DNA of 64,000 bases, taken from contig NC_083590.1 in NCBI RefSeq assembly GCF_027579695.1, forward strand, positions 15,449,656 through 15,513,655, read 5' to 3'. This DNA comes from Neoarius graeffei (Eukaryota; Chordata; Actinopteri; Siluriformes; Ariidae). Below the pieces are notes generated by a model. That model had not been told where the DNA came from. It did not search any database and saw only the letters and a list, made by a program, of their open reading frames with translations. Position 1 is the stretch's first letter; every line of letters begins with the position of its first letter. This document shows positions 8,421-18,535 of the stretch, one piece after another. The position numbers were made by a program, and so were the translations under genes.

Positions 8421-10000
8421 TGAAAAGTAACATTTTAAACAATATCTCAATGAACACAAACAATTTCCAAAATGTTGACAAGACAAAGTTTAATATAACA
8501 TCTGTTTAACTTATAACGTGAAAGTAAGGTTAATAATATAACTTAGATTACACATTTTTTCAGTTTTACTCAAATTAGGGTGGTGCAAAAATGAGTACAC
8601 CCCACAACAAAAACTACTACATCTAGTACTTTGTATAGCCTCCATGATTTTTAATGACAGCACCAAGTCTTCTCGGCATGGAATGAACAAGTTGGTGACA
8701 TTTTGGAACATCAATCTTTTCCCATTCTTCAACAATGACCTCTTTTAGTGGCTGGATGCTGGATGGAGAGTGATGCTCAACTTGTCTCTTCAGAATTCCC
8801 CATAGGTGTTCGATTGGGTTCAGATCAGGAGACATACTTGGTCACTGAATCACTTTCACCCTGCTCTTCTTCAGAAATCTAACAGTGGCCTTAGATGTGT
8901 GTTTAGTCATGTTGGAAAAGTGCACGATGACCAAGGGCACGGAGTGATGGTAGCATCTTCTCTTTCAGTATAGAGCAATACATCTGTGAATTCATGATGC
9001 CATCAATGAAATGCAGCTCCCCGACACCAGCAGCACTCATGCAGCCCCACATAAGGACACTGCCACCACCATGTTTCACTGTAGGCACCAGGCATTTTTC
9101 TTTGTATTCCTCACCTTTGCAATGCCATACAGTTTTGAAGCCATCAGTTCCAAAAACATTTATCTTGGTCTCATCACTCCAGAGTATAAAGTCCCAGTAG
9201 TTTTCATCTTTGTCAGCATGGGCCCTGGCAAACTCTAGGTGGGCTTTTTTGTGCCTGGACTTTAGGAGAGGCTTCTTTCGTGGACGGCATCCATGCATGC
9301 CATTCCTCTGCAGTGTACGCCGTATTGTGTCACGGGAAATAGTCACCCCAGTTTGGCTTTCTACTTCTTTAGATAACTGCAGTGAACTTGCATGCCAATT
9401 TTCTTCAACCCTTCTCATCAGAAGACGCTTCTGTCGAGGTGTTAACTTCCGTGGACGACCTGGACGTCTCTGTGAGATGGTTGCAGTTCCATCTTTCTTA
9501 AATTTTTGTACCACTTTTGGTACAGTATTCTGACTGATAAGTAAAGCTTTGCTGATCTTGTAGCCTTCACCTTTGTGGTGTAAAGAAATAATTTTCTTTG
9601 GGGAATTCTGAAGAGACAAGTTGAGCATCACTCTCCATCCAGTCATTAAAAGAGGTCATTGTTGAAGAATGGAAAAAGATTGATGTTGCAAAATGTCATC
9701 AACTTGTTCATTCCATGCCAAGAAGACTTGGTGCTGTCATTAAAAATCATGGAGGCCATACAAAGTACTAGATGTAGTAGTTTTTGTTGTGGGGTGTACT
9801 CATTTTTGCATCACCCTAATTTGAGTAAAACTGACAAAATGTGTAATCTAAGTTTATATTATTAACTTTCCCGTTATAAGTTAAACAGATGTTATATTAA
9901 ACTTTGCCTTGTCAACATTTTGGAAATTGTTTGTGTTCATTGAGATATTGTTTAAAATGTTACTTTTCAAAGGGGGTGTACTCATTTACGCTCAGCACTG
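8421..10000 (-). mobile_element. Tc1-like transposon with a 5' end replaced by an inverted copy of its 3' end
   Basis: The right end is CAGTGCTGAGCGTAAATGAG (minus sense, next to TA at 10001). The left tip is lost to the SINE. The outer about 370 bp on each side (8421-8805 and 9599-9964) are near-identical inverted copies, and both include transposase C-terminal coding sequence. Normal Tc1 ends share only noncoding TIRs, so this is a rearranged, palindromic copy. Confidence 0.75.
8623..9600 (-). pseudogene. Tc1-like transposase, broken
   Basis: The minus-strand frame from about 9600 shows a paired-like helix-turn-helix ('YKISKALLISQNTVPKVVQK'), a GRPR-type AT-hook linker ('RRPGRPRKLTPRQ'), 'DFILWSDETKINVFG' with the first core Asp, and 'HRALFQHD' with the second. 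Near 8900 an apparent 8-bp deletion shifts the frame, and a TGA replaces the expected Trp shortly after. The frame then resumes as 'SPDLNPIEHLWGILK' with the catalytic Glu. The first residues of the longer reading frame (from 9646) are fusion sequence read from the inverted 3' segment. Both breaks rule out activity. Confidence 0.85.
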
Positions 10001-10463
10001 TATAAAGGAATTGAGTAGTGTAATAGATCATAATAATGGTATTACTACAGCTCCAGTTGTGTTTAGTGAGAAGGAGGAAGCAATGTGCTTGTGAAACTGG
10101 ACAGAAGAGCCTGTGGGACTGATGTGTTTGTGGGACTGATAATTCTATGGGACTCACAAATAACATCATGACTTTACTCTGCTCTAACATTACAAACTCT
10201 ACAATAGATTTAAATACAGAAATGAGCAACAATCCCTGTGAAAAATGCCCAGAAACAGATTGTGCCACAATAGTTATGTTTTTATACAAAGAAATGAGAC
10301 CAAAGTGCCGTTTAAATACAGATTTATTATATTTAGTTGATCTTACATCCAGGTTTATAGTTGGAGAATAAAAAAATGTTGGAGTGTCAGTTTACACATG
10401 AACAAGCCCCGAATCGCAGCGCGTCACTTCCGGATATCTAGAACTCCGCCCCCTGAGGCGAAC
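10001..10463. other. No recognised feature
   Basis: A short AT-rich stretch. The longest + frame (10147-10371) has no family features I recognise. Confidence 0.6.
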
Positions 10464-10699
10464 CTATTGAGGTATTTCACCTGACATCACAGGGTCACGT
10501 GACGCCCCGGTGTCCGCCATTTTGAAGGTCAAGCTAGCTAATGTCAACAACATAGTAGCTAGTATGTTACTGTAGCAATGTTTACGTTCAGTCATTTGGA
10601 TGACTGTTAAAACCTTTCAGTCTCAAGTTTTTCCTTTACTGTATTTACTAGTTTACTGTAATTATGATCCGGCAGCTATTTACACCGGATCCAGTGTAA

Positions 10700-11045
10700 A
10701 TAGCTGCCGGAGCGCGCTCCGGCTTGCTCCCCCTCAAATTAAGCAGCACGCTCCGGCTTGCTCCCGGAGTGCTCCGGCTGAGGTTCTGGAGCGCGCTCCG
10801 GCTTGCTCCCCCTCAAATTAAGCAGCACGCTCCGGCTTGCTCCCGGAGTGCTCCGGCCGAGGTTCCGGAGCACGCTCTGGCTTGCTCCCCCTCAAATTAA
10901 GCAGCATGCTCCGGCTTGCTCCCGGAGTGCTCCGGCCGAGGATCTGGAGCGCACTCCGGCTTGCTCCCCCTCACCCGGAGCAAGCCGGAGCGCGCTGCTT
11001 AATTTGAGGGGGAACAAGCCGGAGCACGCTCCGGCAGCTATTTAC
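10700..11045. repeat. GC-rich minisatellite inside element A
   Basis: Units of roughly 80 bp contain GCTCCGGCTTGCTCCCC, an AAATTAAGCAGCA spacer and CCGGAGTGCTCCGG. They are repeated about three times and then turn into an inverted copy near 10975. The + strand is open here only because of the repeat structure. Confidence 0.85.
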
Positions 11046-11398
11046 ACTGGATCCGGTGTAAATAGCTGCCGGATCATAATTACAGTAAACTAGTAAATAC
11101 AGTAAAGGAAAAACTTGAGACTGAAAGGTTTTAACAGTCATCCAAATGACTGAACGTAAACATTGCTACAGTAACATACTAGCTACTATGTTGTTGACAT
11201 TAGCTAGTGCTAACAGCTAGCTGCTAGTACACTGCTACAACACAGACACCGACCCTAATAATACAGTTCTTGGTCATTGCCTGGTAACAGCAAATTTATA
11301 ACGGGCCATGTCTCAACAGACTAAGAAGTTATTTCAATGACATTTAATAACATTTTGTTTATCCTGAGGACCAAAAGTAAATGAAAATGTGAACAAAC

Positions 11399-11746
11399 CT
11401 TAGCTGTAATAAGATGGCGACCACCGGCTCCAGGGACGACCCACTGATGTAGGCATGTTACCCAGCCTGACACAAAATATTTGTAGGCATCCAAACTCTT
11501 ATACGCTTTCAGATCAATACCTGTGTATGGCGATGGGTTTTTAACGACATAGGTATACAGATCATGTGGGCCGAAGTCAGGTAAAGACGAGGGCTTCGTG
11601 TACTTCCGTACGTCAGTGAACAATCCTGGTGGAAGCAGGTAAACGTCGTTCTCTAAGCCTGCTAACCTCAATTTTTGCAAATACCTCTCCCTCTGCTCAT
11701 CCTGTAAATGCCCTACGTCGCTGGATAGTGAAGGTGTTTTCTGCAT
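11399..11746 (-). CDS. First exon of an uncharacterised (SWIM/YqaJ-like) gene family, in element A
   Basis: From the ATG at 11746 the product starts 'MQKTPSLSSDVGHL'; the open frame extends upstream to 11821 without another ATG. It contains 'ERYLQKLRLAGLENDVYLLP', 'PDFGPHDLYTYVV', 'GIDLKAYKSLDAYKYFVSGW' and 'HLITAKV'. The coding run ends at a possible splice donor (AAG/GTTTGT, 11399/11398). From memory, the 'AYKSLDAYxYFVSGWV' segment resembles the N-terminus of large uncharacterised fish and cnidarian proteins that continue into a SWIM zinc finger and a YqaJ-like nuclease. Those later domains are not present here. Related exons occur at 19087, 20823, 26663, 42418 and 47329. Confidence 0.5.
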
Positions 11747-11879
11747 CTCGCTCCTTTTTCTTTTATGTTTTTCGTTTGTCGCCTTCCTCGCATTCAAACT
11801 GATTCGAGCCGTGACGTCCAAAATGGCAGCCTAACGATGCATCACATGACTTGGTCACGTGGGTGAAAAACCTCAATAG

Positions 11880-12559
11880 CGTCACTCTTGTTCCGCGAGG
11901 CGGTGTTTGTTAGCGGTCACGTTGTTTTAGGCAACTTGATACACGACTCGATGTGGGGATTCATTTGGCGCGCGCTCTCAGACTCGACACATGATTCGAA
12001 GACTCGGATTCATCTGACCATCACTAAATCAACTAAGAGAGCCGAATCAAAGAGTCGATTCATTCCCTGAACGACACATCACTCGGAGTGAATCAGTTCT
12101 CCTGAAGTCAGTGTTTCTCTTTCAGCCTCGGCGCCGTTATGTTGCTGTTCGGAGAAAAGAATAAAAATAAAGAAACTCCAACTCCAGGCAGAACCAGTGA
12201 GATTAATTTAGCCCAGCATGGAGTGCTGAGTAAAAGTGAGTGCTGTTTTGGAGAGAAATGTGGTTGTATTTGACTGAGCTCGTGTAAAAACAGCAGTAAA
12301 ACTGCGGAACTGAAATCATCTTCCCTGTAAAGCTGCTGTTTATCGGCTGTGTGTTCTATATTCGAGTTTCTCTCTTCAGTTTCTCATCTATTAAACACTC
12401 AGAGAGTTTGGGGGAGTTTAACTGGAAATCACTTTTTTGGGTAGTTTGCACTTTAGCGACTGTAACACCGGAATATATAATATACAGGGCTCTCAAGTTT
12501 TGAAGTGAGTTCAGAGTGAGATTTTGGCGGGGGGGGGGGGGGGGGGGGGTTGGTGACAG
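11880..12559. other. No recognised feature
   Basis: Mixed AT-rich sequence. A poly-G run sits at 12530-12550. No exon, repeat family or TIR is recognised. Confidence 0.55.
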
Positions 12560-12571
12560 ATTTTGAGGCTT

Positions 12572-12790
12572 TCAGTACGGGGGTAGGGGCTCCCACTTGA
12601 AACACAGCGGTTCCAGGCCTGCCATTTTAACAGCCATGACTGAGGAGAGAGTTCCGTCAAGGGCCAAGCTGTTTCTGGTCTTATTGAAGCCAACCATGGA
12701 GAAAACCCTCTCTGCATCGGAGAGAGAATGCCCATTTGCTTCTTCCCTGACATCTTTGAAACAGATAAATGCAATGATTAATGTATGCAT
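12572..12790 (-). pseudogene. hAT transposase dimerisation-domain fragment
   Basis: The minus-strand frame reads 'DAERVFSMVGFNKTRNSLAL' then 'DGTLSSVMAVKMAGLEP'. This matches the C-terminal hATC dimerisation region of fish hAT proteins ('ADSERVFS...NKTR.SL'). No BED finger or catalytic core is found nearby and no TIR was located, so it is an isolated relic. Confidence 0.6.
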
Positions 12791-12906
12791 GGCCAGGATA
12801 TAAAATATAAAAATGAAATATTACAACTAAAAGTAGCCTACTGACTAAAATGGACTATGCAACGATGAAACTGTATTTACTACAACTGCACTAAAACTGT
12901 TAAGCC

Positions 12907-12954
12907 TCACAACAAGTGCTGGGCATGGTGCTGGCCCCTCTTCTCTTCACCCTG
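12907..12954 (+). pseudogene. L2-type LINE RT fragment, left of the pogo insertion
   Basis: The + reading 'GMVLAPLLFTL' is the RT motif that normally reads 'QGTVLAPLLFTLY'. It continues on the far side of the pogo-like element at 16099 with the expected next residues. Confidence 0.7.
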
Positions 12955-12956
12955 TA

Positions 12957-15900
12957 GAGTAGAGTGGGGGAAAAAGCCCCCGTGGGGTAATAAGCCCCCG
13001 GCCTGTTTTACCCAAAATAACCACCAGATGGCGCAAAGTTACATTTCTATAGTTGCTATGGAATGGCTTGACAACGGGGATATACAAATATCCACTGTGG
13101 ATCGCATATCAGCAACGCAGCGGAGAGAAATCAAATTTCATGGTAAGTGATATAATTTTCAGATATCAGTAAAACTGTATTTAGATAGCTGCTATTTTGT
13201 CACATATCACAGCTGTGTATGTGGTATGAGTAGACAAGTCAGTACGTTAAAAAAATACATTAGGTATAAAAAGTTGAATCACATTTTGAAAGTAAGACCC
13301 TTTTTTGTAAAAGTGTAGTCTGTGGGGTAAAACGCCCCCTTAATGGCGGGGTAAATGGCCCCCAGGGGGCATTGTTTCCTTTTATCATAATTACTGTAAT
13401 ATTTCATACATTTCTGAATAGCAGATACATAGTTTTTAATAACATCTCGCTTACCTGGTTGAGTAAAGCAAGTAATTTGAACTTAATATTAAAAATATTA
13501 CCTCAGATTAACCTAGATAGCTATGTAGCTAGCTAGAACAGTAGCCTAAGATTAGTCACATCATGTTTGGCTAATTGATGCTCATCAGATTCAGATTCTT
13601 ATAGTTACATATAACATGGTGATTTGGTTGTGTGTGTGTATGTGTGTGCGCTGTTGATTTTTTTTATTGGTGACAGGTCTATGTTTTCTAATGAATAATG
13701 AAGCCTATTCTATTCTAATCTAAATAAACCTCTTCTTTTTGTCTCATCTTTTTTTTATATAGATGAGAACTTACAAGAGAGTCAGCAACCACTGTTCATA
13801 CAGTGAGCAGAGCCTCAAAGAGGCACTTAAATTAATTAAAAATGGGATGCCATTGAAGGCAGCATCACAGCTTTTTGGGGTGTCCCCCAAGACCCTGAGG
13901 CGACACAGGGATAACAAAGTTGCAAGACCTGGATCTGCCTCCCTGGGAAGAAAAGCTGTGTTCAGTGTTGAGTTTGAACACCAACTCACACAACACATAC
14001 AGGAAATGGAGAGGGCATTGTTTGGTTTAACGACTAAAGATGTCAGGAGGCTTGCATTTGACCTAGCTGAACAACTGCAAATTAACCACCCCTTTAATCC
14101 ACACACTAAGATGGCTGGAAAAGACTGGTTGCAGGGGTTCATGAGGCATCAGGGCACACTTTCAGTCCGTACCCCTCATGCCACCAGCATCTCCCGTATG
14201 GTGGGATTTAGTAGGCCGAATGTCAGTCAGTTTTTTGACATTCTAGAAAATGAGATCAGGAAGGTGCCACATTTTAAACCATCTCGTCTGTGGAACATGG
14301 ACGAGACTGGAATCCAGAATGTCCAAAAGCCAAGTAACATCGTGGCGACCAAGGGGAAGAGGCAGGTGGGCAGAATCACCAGTGCAGAGAGGGGGTTCAC
14401 AGTGACCTCAGTTTGCGCCATGAGTGCTGCCGGGCAGTACATCCCCCCAATGTTTGTCTTTCCCAGGAAGAGGATGAATGAGCGTCTCCTGAATGGTGCC
14501 CCAGCTGGCTCAATTGGAGTGGTGTCCGACTCCGGCTGGATCGACAGCAGCCTTTTTGTACGCTGGTTGCACCACTTCTGTGATGTTGTGGGGTGTTCAC
14601 AGGAGAGGCCACATGTCCTGGTGTTAGATGGCCATCATTCTCACAAGACACTGGAGGCTGTACAGGTGGCAAGAGAGCGTGGGGTGGTAATGATAACCAT
14701 ACCACCCCACTGCAGTCACAAAATGCAGCCTCTGGATCGCACATTTTTTAAATCTTTAAAATGTGCATACAACAGTGCAGCTGACAGCTAGCTGACCTGC
14801 CACCCAGGTCAGTGCATTGACGCATACGCAATGTGTGGGCTTTTCAATCAGGCGTATGGAAATGCTGCCTCTGTGGGGAAAGCACAGAATGGCTTCAGGG
14901 CTTGTGGCATTTGGCCTATCAACAGGCTCGTCTTTAAGGAGGAGGACTTTGAGGCTGCACAGGCTCCAGTGGCGGGGGACAGGACAGTGGAGGAGGACAG
15001 CGAGGAGGAAATCTCTGGCCCCAGTCGACCTCTCAGCACACCACCATCCCCACCACACCATGCTGAACCTGATAAGAAAAATAACTTACAGGTGTACTTT
15101 CTGCAATTAGTCTACTGTATTTCTGTATTTCAAATTTTACATTGTTGCTTTTTATGTTGCTTTTTAAAGGACCCCAACAACTTCGGGCAATAATAGACAC
15201 AATTTCTCCTCGGCCAGTTCCATCCAAGAGGGCCCAGAAGAAGACAGCTGAGTCAGCAACTGTCCTTACCTCATCCCCATTCAAGCGGATGTTGGAGGCG
15301 AAGGCATCTAGAGGCAAAAGGGGCAAAGGAGGGCAAACTAAAAAGAATAATGAAAAAGCAGAGGCTAGATCAAATGATGTTGAATGTTTATATTGTGGGG
15401 AGCTTTTTTCAAGAAGTGTGGGGGAATGGATCCGGTGTGAGGGCTGCCAGAAGTGGGCTCATGTGGAGTGTTCCAATGAAAATGATGGGGAATTTGTGTG
15501 TGAAATTTGTTTGTCTGAATAGAAACCTGTATGTGTGTGTGTGTGTGTGTGTACGTATGTGATGGCATGTGTGTTGTTTCAGTTGGGGGTTTTCAGCTGC
15601 GGGGTATTTATTTAGATAGTGTTAAATTTCACTGTAATGTTAATGTAATGAATTCATTGATTCAATTAGCATTATTTATTGATGCACTTGTTCTTTGTTA
15701 ATTCATGTTCAATCCACACAAAATTATATTGAAATTAAAATGCGAAATATAATAAAATAATGCATCTATTCATTAATTCAGGGATATTTTCTTGTTTCTT
15801 TCACATTATAGGCTTAAGTAAACACTTTTGCTATCCAAACAGCTTTTTTTGAGTGAGGGGGCCTATTGCCCCACCTCAGGGGGCCTTTTACCCCACTGGG

Positions 15901-16096
15901 GGGGTAAAAGGCTCCCTTGGCACAATGTTTGTTTTTGTTAAGAAAAAAAAAAAAGTATTAACTTTAGGCAAACTTTAGGTGGCGTTATTGTTCATGTCAC
16001 TGTTGTCAAAAGCTATGATTAAAACAACACATGGTTCATTTCAACTTGGAGAAAAACTGAATTTAACTTAAGGGGGGCTTTCCCCCCACTCTACTC
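12957..16096 (+). mobile_element. Pogo/Tigger-like DNA transposon
   Basis: The 3140-bp element has ends GAGTAGAGTGGGGGAAAAAG and a matching inverted right end (CCCCCCACTCTACTC at 16082-16096). It is flanked by TA duplications (12955-12956 and 16097-16098) and interrupts a LINE RT frame. GGGGTAA...GCCCCC motifs recur at 12968-13000, 13323-13372, 15858-15915 and the right end. It encodes a transposase with a DDE_1-type core. Confidence 0.9.
13763..15522 (+). pseudogene. Pogo/Tigger-like transposase with C-terminal PHD-like zinc finger
   Basis: The N-terminus (1-55) has a psq-like helix-turn-helix ('LKAASQLFGVSPKTLRRHRD'). The core has Asp180 (WNMDETGI), Asp289 (VLVLDGHHSH) and Asp325 (SHKMQPLDRTFF), a DD35D arrangement of the pogo/Jerky group. 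A single TAG at 14789-14791 replaces what is probably Trp ('SA.DSWLTCHPG'); the frame then stays open to about 15091. A second coding block (15170-15522) ends in 'CLYCGELFSRSVGEWIRC' followed by 'CQKWAHVEC' and 'CEIC', a PHD-like Cys/His finger. An intron (GT 15092, AG 15169) is likely, but the phase does not match exactly, so either a small indel exists or the border differs. One nonsense change makes this copy inactive or nearly so. Confidence 0.85.
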
Positions 16097-16098
16097 TA

Positions 16099-16204
16099 CA
16101 CCGTGGACTTCTGCTACACCTCGGAGCTGTGTCACATTCAGAAGTTTGCCGATGAGACAGCCATCGTTGGGTGTATCAGTGACGACAGAGAGGAGGAGTA
16201 TAGA
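16099..16204 (+). pseudogene. L2-type LINE RT fragment, right of the pogo insertion
   Basis: The + frame reads 'YTSELCHIQKFADETAIVGC' then 'ISDDREEEYR', the RT catalytic region that normally contains FADDTAIVG; here the second catalytic Asp is changed to Glu. It joins the fragment ending at 12954. The continuation (connection and thumb) is at 19506. Confidence 0.8.
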
Positions 16205-16270
16205 CCAGGTCACGGATATCGCCGCGCATGCGCAGGGGTCAAAGGTCAAGGCCTCATCGGAGATGAAAAC

Positions 16271-16455
16271 ATGGCGGCAAACAAGCCAAACCTTAGTAAA
16301 TACGCCTTATGGAAGAAGGCAGAATTGCAGAGGCATATGAGAGAACGGGGATTGCCAACTACCATGGGGGTAGAAGAGTTAAGGGCGCTTGCATATGCCA
16401 CAGATATTTTGAAAATCCAGCCTGTACCGTCCAAGGAAGACGAAGAAAAATCGAG
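16271..16455 (+). CDS. SAP-like first exon of an uncharacterised element-borne gene
   Basis: The ATG at 16271 lies in an AACATGGCGGC context. The product reads 'KYALWKKAELQRHMRERGLP' and 'GVEELRALAYATDIL', a helix-extended-loop-helix pattern like a SAP DNA-binding motif. It ends at a splice donor (TCGAG/GTATGT, 16455/16456). It follows LINE sequence directly, so the host element was inserted at about 16204. The remaining exons are not in the window. Confidence 0.45.
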
Positions 16456-17005
16456 GTATGTACCCGGTGATACTGCCATGCCCACTGCGGTTTTTGACAG
16501 GTCAACGACTCATGGTTATAGTTCTATATCTGACACGGAGAAATAAGTCGTGCTGCCTACCAGATTACAGTCGTCTGTTTTATTGTATCAGTACTAGTAT
16601 CACTTACTATACTCATCAGTCATAGATTAGTCCAGTACAACATGACCAGCTTGCTTTTTTTCCATTTGACTGTCGCAAGTTTTTTCAGGCTGGTACAGTC
16701 AAAAATTGAAAAAAGTTTTGGCCTACTAAACTAGTCATCGATTCTACTAGTGTATTAATTGGAGTCGACATGAAAACGTTAGGTAAAAACTTTAAACCAG
16801 TACAATCTCTTCTTCAAAGTTTCACCAAATGGTTTTATTTATGCAACTTAAAGCTCATAATAACTTTGGTCGAGTAAAAACACGGAGCTAAAACATGGCT
16901 GAATCCTGAATGACTCCTATTTGTTTAAATAGGGGACTACATAGGCGGCAAAATGTAGTTTCTTTTTCCCTGCCATGGAAGCGCACTTGTATACCGAGGA
17001 GGAAA
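16456..17005. other. Unassigned element sequence; 16880-17005 matches 22365-22510 in inverse orientation
   Basis: No complete gene is seen. The segment from AACATGGCTGAATCCTGAAT to the CTTGTATACCGAGGAGGAA motif is repeated inverted near 22510-22385, so both belong to one dispersed family. A short frame starting 'MEAHLYTEEES' (copy at 22416: 'MEVHLYTEEEA') is shared. Confidence 0.55.
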
Positions 17006-17559
17006 GCCATCTTGTCGGTGGGGGTGTCATGGCTCAGATGGCTAAGGCACCATACCATAAATCCGGGGACCCGGGTTCGATTCCGACCCGAGGTCATTTC
17101 CCGATCCCTCCCCGTCTCTCTCTCCCGCTCATTTCCTGTCTCTCTACACTAGGGTTGTCACCTGTGTCTGACAAAAATCCTGGACATTTCGACCATCCAA
17201 TCGACCTTTTTGCTTGTAAGCAACGGCGCCCTTCGCACATCTAACCCAAGACAAAAATCGCCCTTCTACGCTGAAATTGTATTGCTCTAATTAGTAAAAA
17301 TGACGCTTTTGCTAGTTATTTGTTTAGTTAATTGCTTTACATAATAAAGCAGGTCTTCATTATTTTGGTTTATTTCCAACAGTTTTTGGTTGTGGACACC
17401 TGAGGGCAGTAGTGGGCACAGGTAAAAGAGGAATACATAATTAAGTTCTGTTTGTTTGCTTATGTGGAATAAAAATAATTAATTTTTCATTGTATCTAAG
17501 AATACCTGAATGTAACAATGTAAGGTGTAGTGTCAAACAGCTTACCTGATTGCTTAGAG

Positions 17560-17890
17560 TGTGGTGTGTGCTTTGCTTGTGCTTGCCGGTGCCTCTGCTG
17601 CTTGCTGCTCTTGGCTAAACAAATACATAGGAGGACATGTAACTGATATAACTGGGCACATATAGGAGTATGTACTACACTATTTCATTTAATTCACCAA
17701 AACCTTACCTAATATTCCATTTATATTTGGTGTTTTTCTTTGCTGCTGCTATGAGTCCTGGCTGATTTTCAATGAATGTCTTGAACTCAGTACAGGACAA
17801 CTGAAAGTTTAGCCTGACTTGAAGCTCAGCCTTCACCATTGCAACAGAGAGTCTGTTTCTTTTATCAGTCCAAGCGTCCTCCATTGCCCC
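17560..17890 (-). pseudogene. hAT transposase C-terminal exons, remnant
   Basis: The minus-strand reading 'WTDKRNRLSVAMVKAEL' and 'FKTFIENQPGLIAAAKKNTK' ends at a donor (ATTAG/GTAAGG near 17710), followed by a short basic, Gln-rich exon (near 17610-17550, 'AKSSKQQRHRQAQAK') with its own AG/GT borders. It resembles the end of fish hAT transposases. The catalytic core is absent. Confidence 0.55.
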
Positions 17891-18225
17891 TTTTCCACCA
17901 AAGCAGTTCCAGGGCTGGTTCGGGGCCAGTGCTTAGTTTGGAACTGGGTTTTCTGTTTCCACTGACAAAGAACTGGCTCTGGGGCCAGAAAAACCGGTTC
18001 CAGGCTAGCACCAAATCTCTGCTGGGCCAGAGGAAAGAACCGCTTACGTCAGCGGGGGGGCGGAGTTGTTAAGACCAATAACAAGACCGCGAAAGATCGC
18101 CATTTTTAAGCAACAAGAAGCAGCAGCTATACATACGCGAAGTCAGCCATCATCATTATTATTGTTGTTGCTGCTGCTTCTTCTGTTTTTGCTTTGATAT
18201 TCGCGCCAAGGTTTATGCAAACGTA

Positions 18226-18302
18226 GCGACGCAAGTGACGTATACAGCGACGTAAGTGACGTATACAGCGACGTAATGACGTATTCAGCGACGTAATGAC
18301 GT
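18226..18302. repeat. Short tandem repeat with CRE-like sites
   Basis: About four units of roughly 20 bp on the pattern CAGCGACGTAAGTGACGTAT. Each contains TGACGT or ATGACGTA, similar to the ATF/CREB half-palindrome. It lies inside the repeat within the nested hAT. Confidence 0.75.
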
Positions 18303-18535
18303 GGCTCTGCTTAGCACGGCAAGCTCGGAAAAGCAAACTGGTTCTCAGCTGGCTCGCAAGTTGAAATACACATTTTGCCCATTATGTACAAAAAAACGGG
18401 ACATTCAGTGTCCCGGATTTTTTTTTTTCCGGGACAGACCATGAAAATCTGGGACAATCAGGAAAAACCGGGACAGGTGGCAACACTACTCTACACTGTC
18501 CTATCTATAAAAAAAAAAAACGCCATCTTGTCGGT

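Larger units (their letters stand above)
10464..11879 (-). mobile_element. TIR/foldback element A carrying a captured or native first exon
   Basis: The ends are CTATTGAGGTATTTCACC and GGTGAAAAACCTCAATAG. Each is followed by a CACGTGAC-type motif and then a CCATTTTG/CAAAATGG motif. Inside, 10530-10705 and about 11035-11215 are inverted copies of each other that flank a GC-rich tandem repeat, so the middle can fold into a large hairpin. A coding exon lies at the right side on the minus strand. Element B (20700-21807) is a diverged sister. No clear target-site duplication was found. Confidence 0.65.
17150..18488 (-). mobile_element. hAT element nested in the SINE
   Basis: The 1339-bp unit has TIRs TAGGGTTGTCACCTG and the inverse of TAGTGTTGCCACCTG, flanked by a perfect 8-bp duplication CTCTACAC (17142-17149 and 18489-18496), the length typical of hAT. 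Only C-terminal transposase exons remain (minus strand, near 17560-17890). A second repeat with CCCCTTTTCCACCAAAGCAG begins at 17884. Confidence 0.85.
17020..18521 (+). mobile_element. tRNA-derived SINE split by a hAT element
   Basis: The head GGGGTGTCATGGCTCAGATG with a box-B GGTTCGATTCC at 17073-17083 leads to a body ending in CTCTACAC. After the hAT the SINE resumes with TGTCCTATCTATAAAA and an A-tail. A 14-bp target-site duplication (GCCATCTTGTCGGT, 17006-17019 and 18522-18535) flanks the whole. The tRNA-like head is SINE sequence, not a functional tRNA gene. Confidence 0.88.

Noticed and set aside
9659-9865. + strand frame resembling a gene near a minus-strand twin at 8511-8735
   Set aside because: The two are the inverted arms of the rearranged Tc1, read antisense to the transposase C-terminus.
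10803-11093. Pro/Ser/Cys-rich + frame in element A
   Set aside because: Product of the tandem repeat and its inverted copy, with no independent coding signs.
10600-11240. CRISPR-like or satellite array
   Set aside because: Units have no regular spacer alternation and lie in a eukaryotic TIR element.
17020-17100. Possible tRNA gene
   Set aside because: It has A/B-box-like sequence but is the head of a SINE with an A-tail and target-site duplication. The same holds for the heads at 8400, 45010 and 63052.
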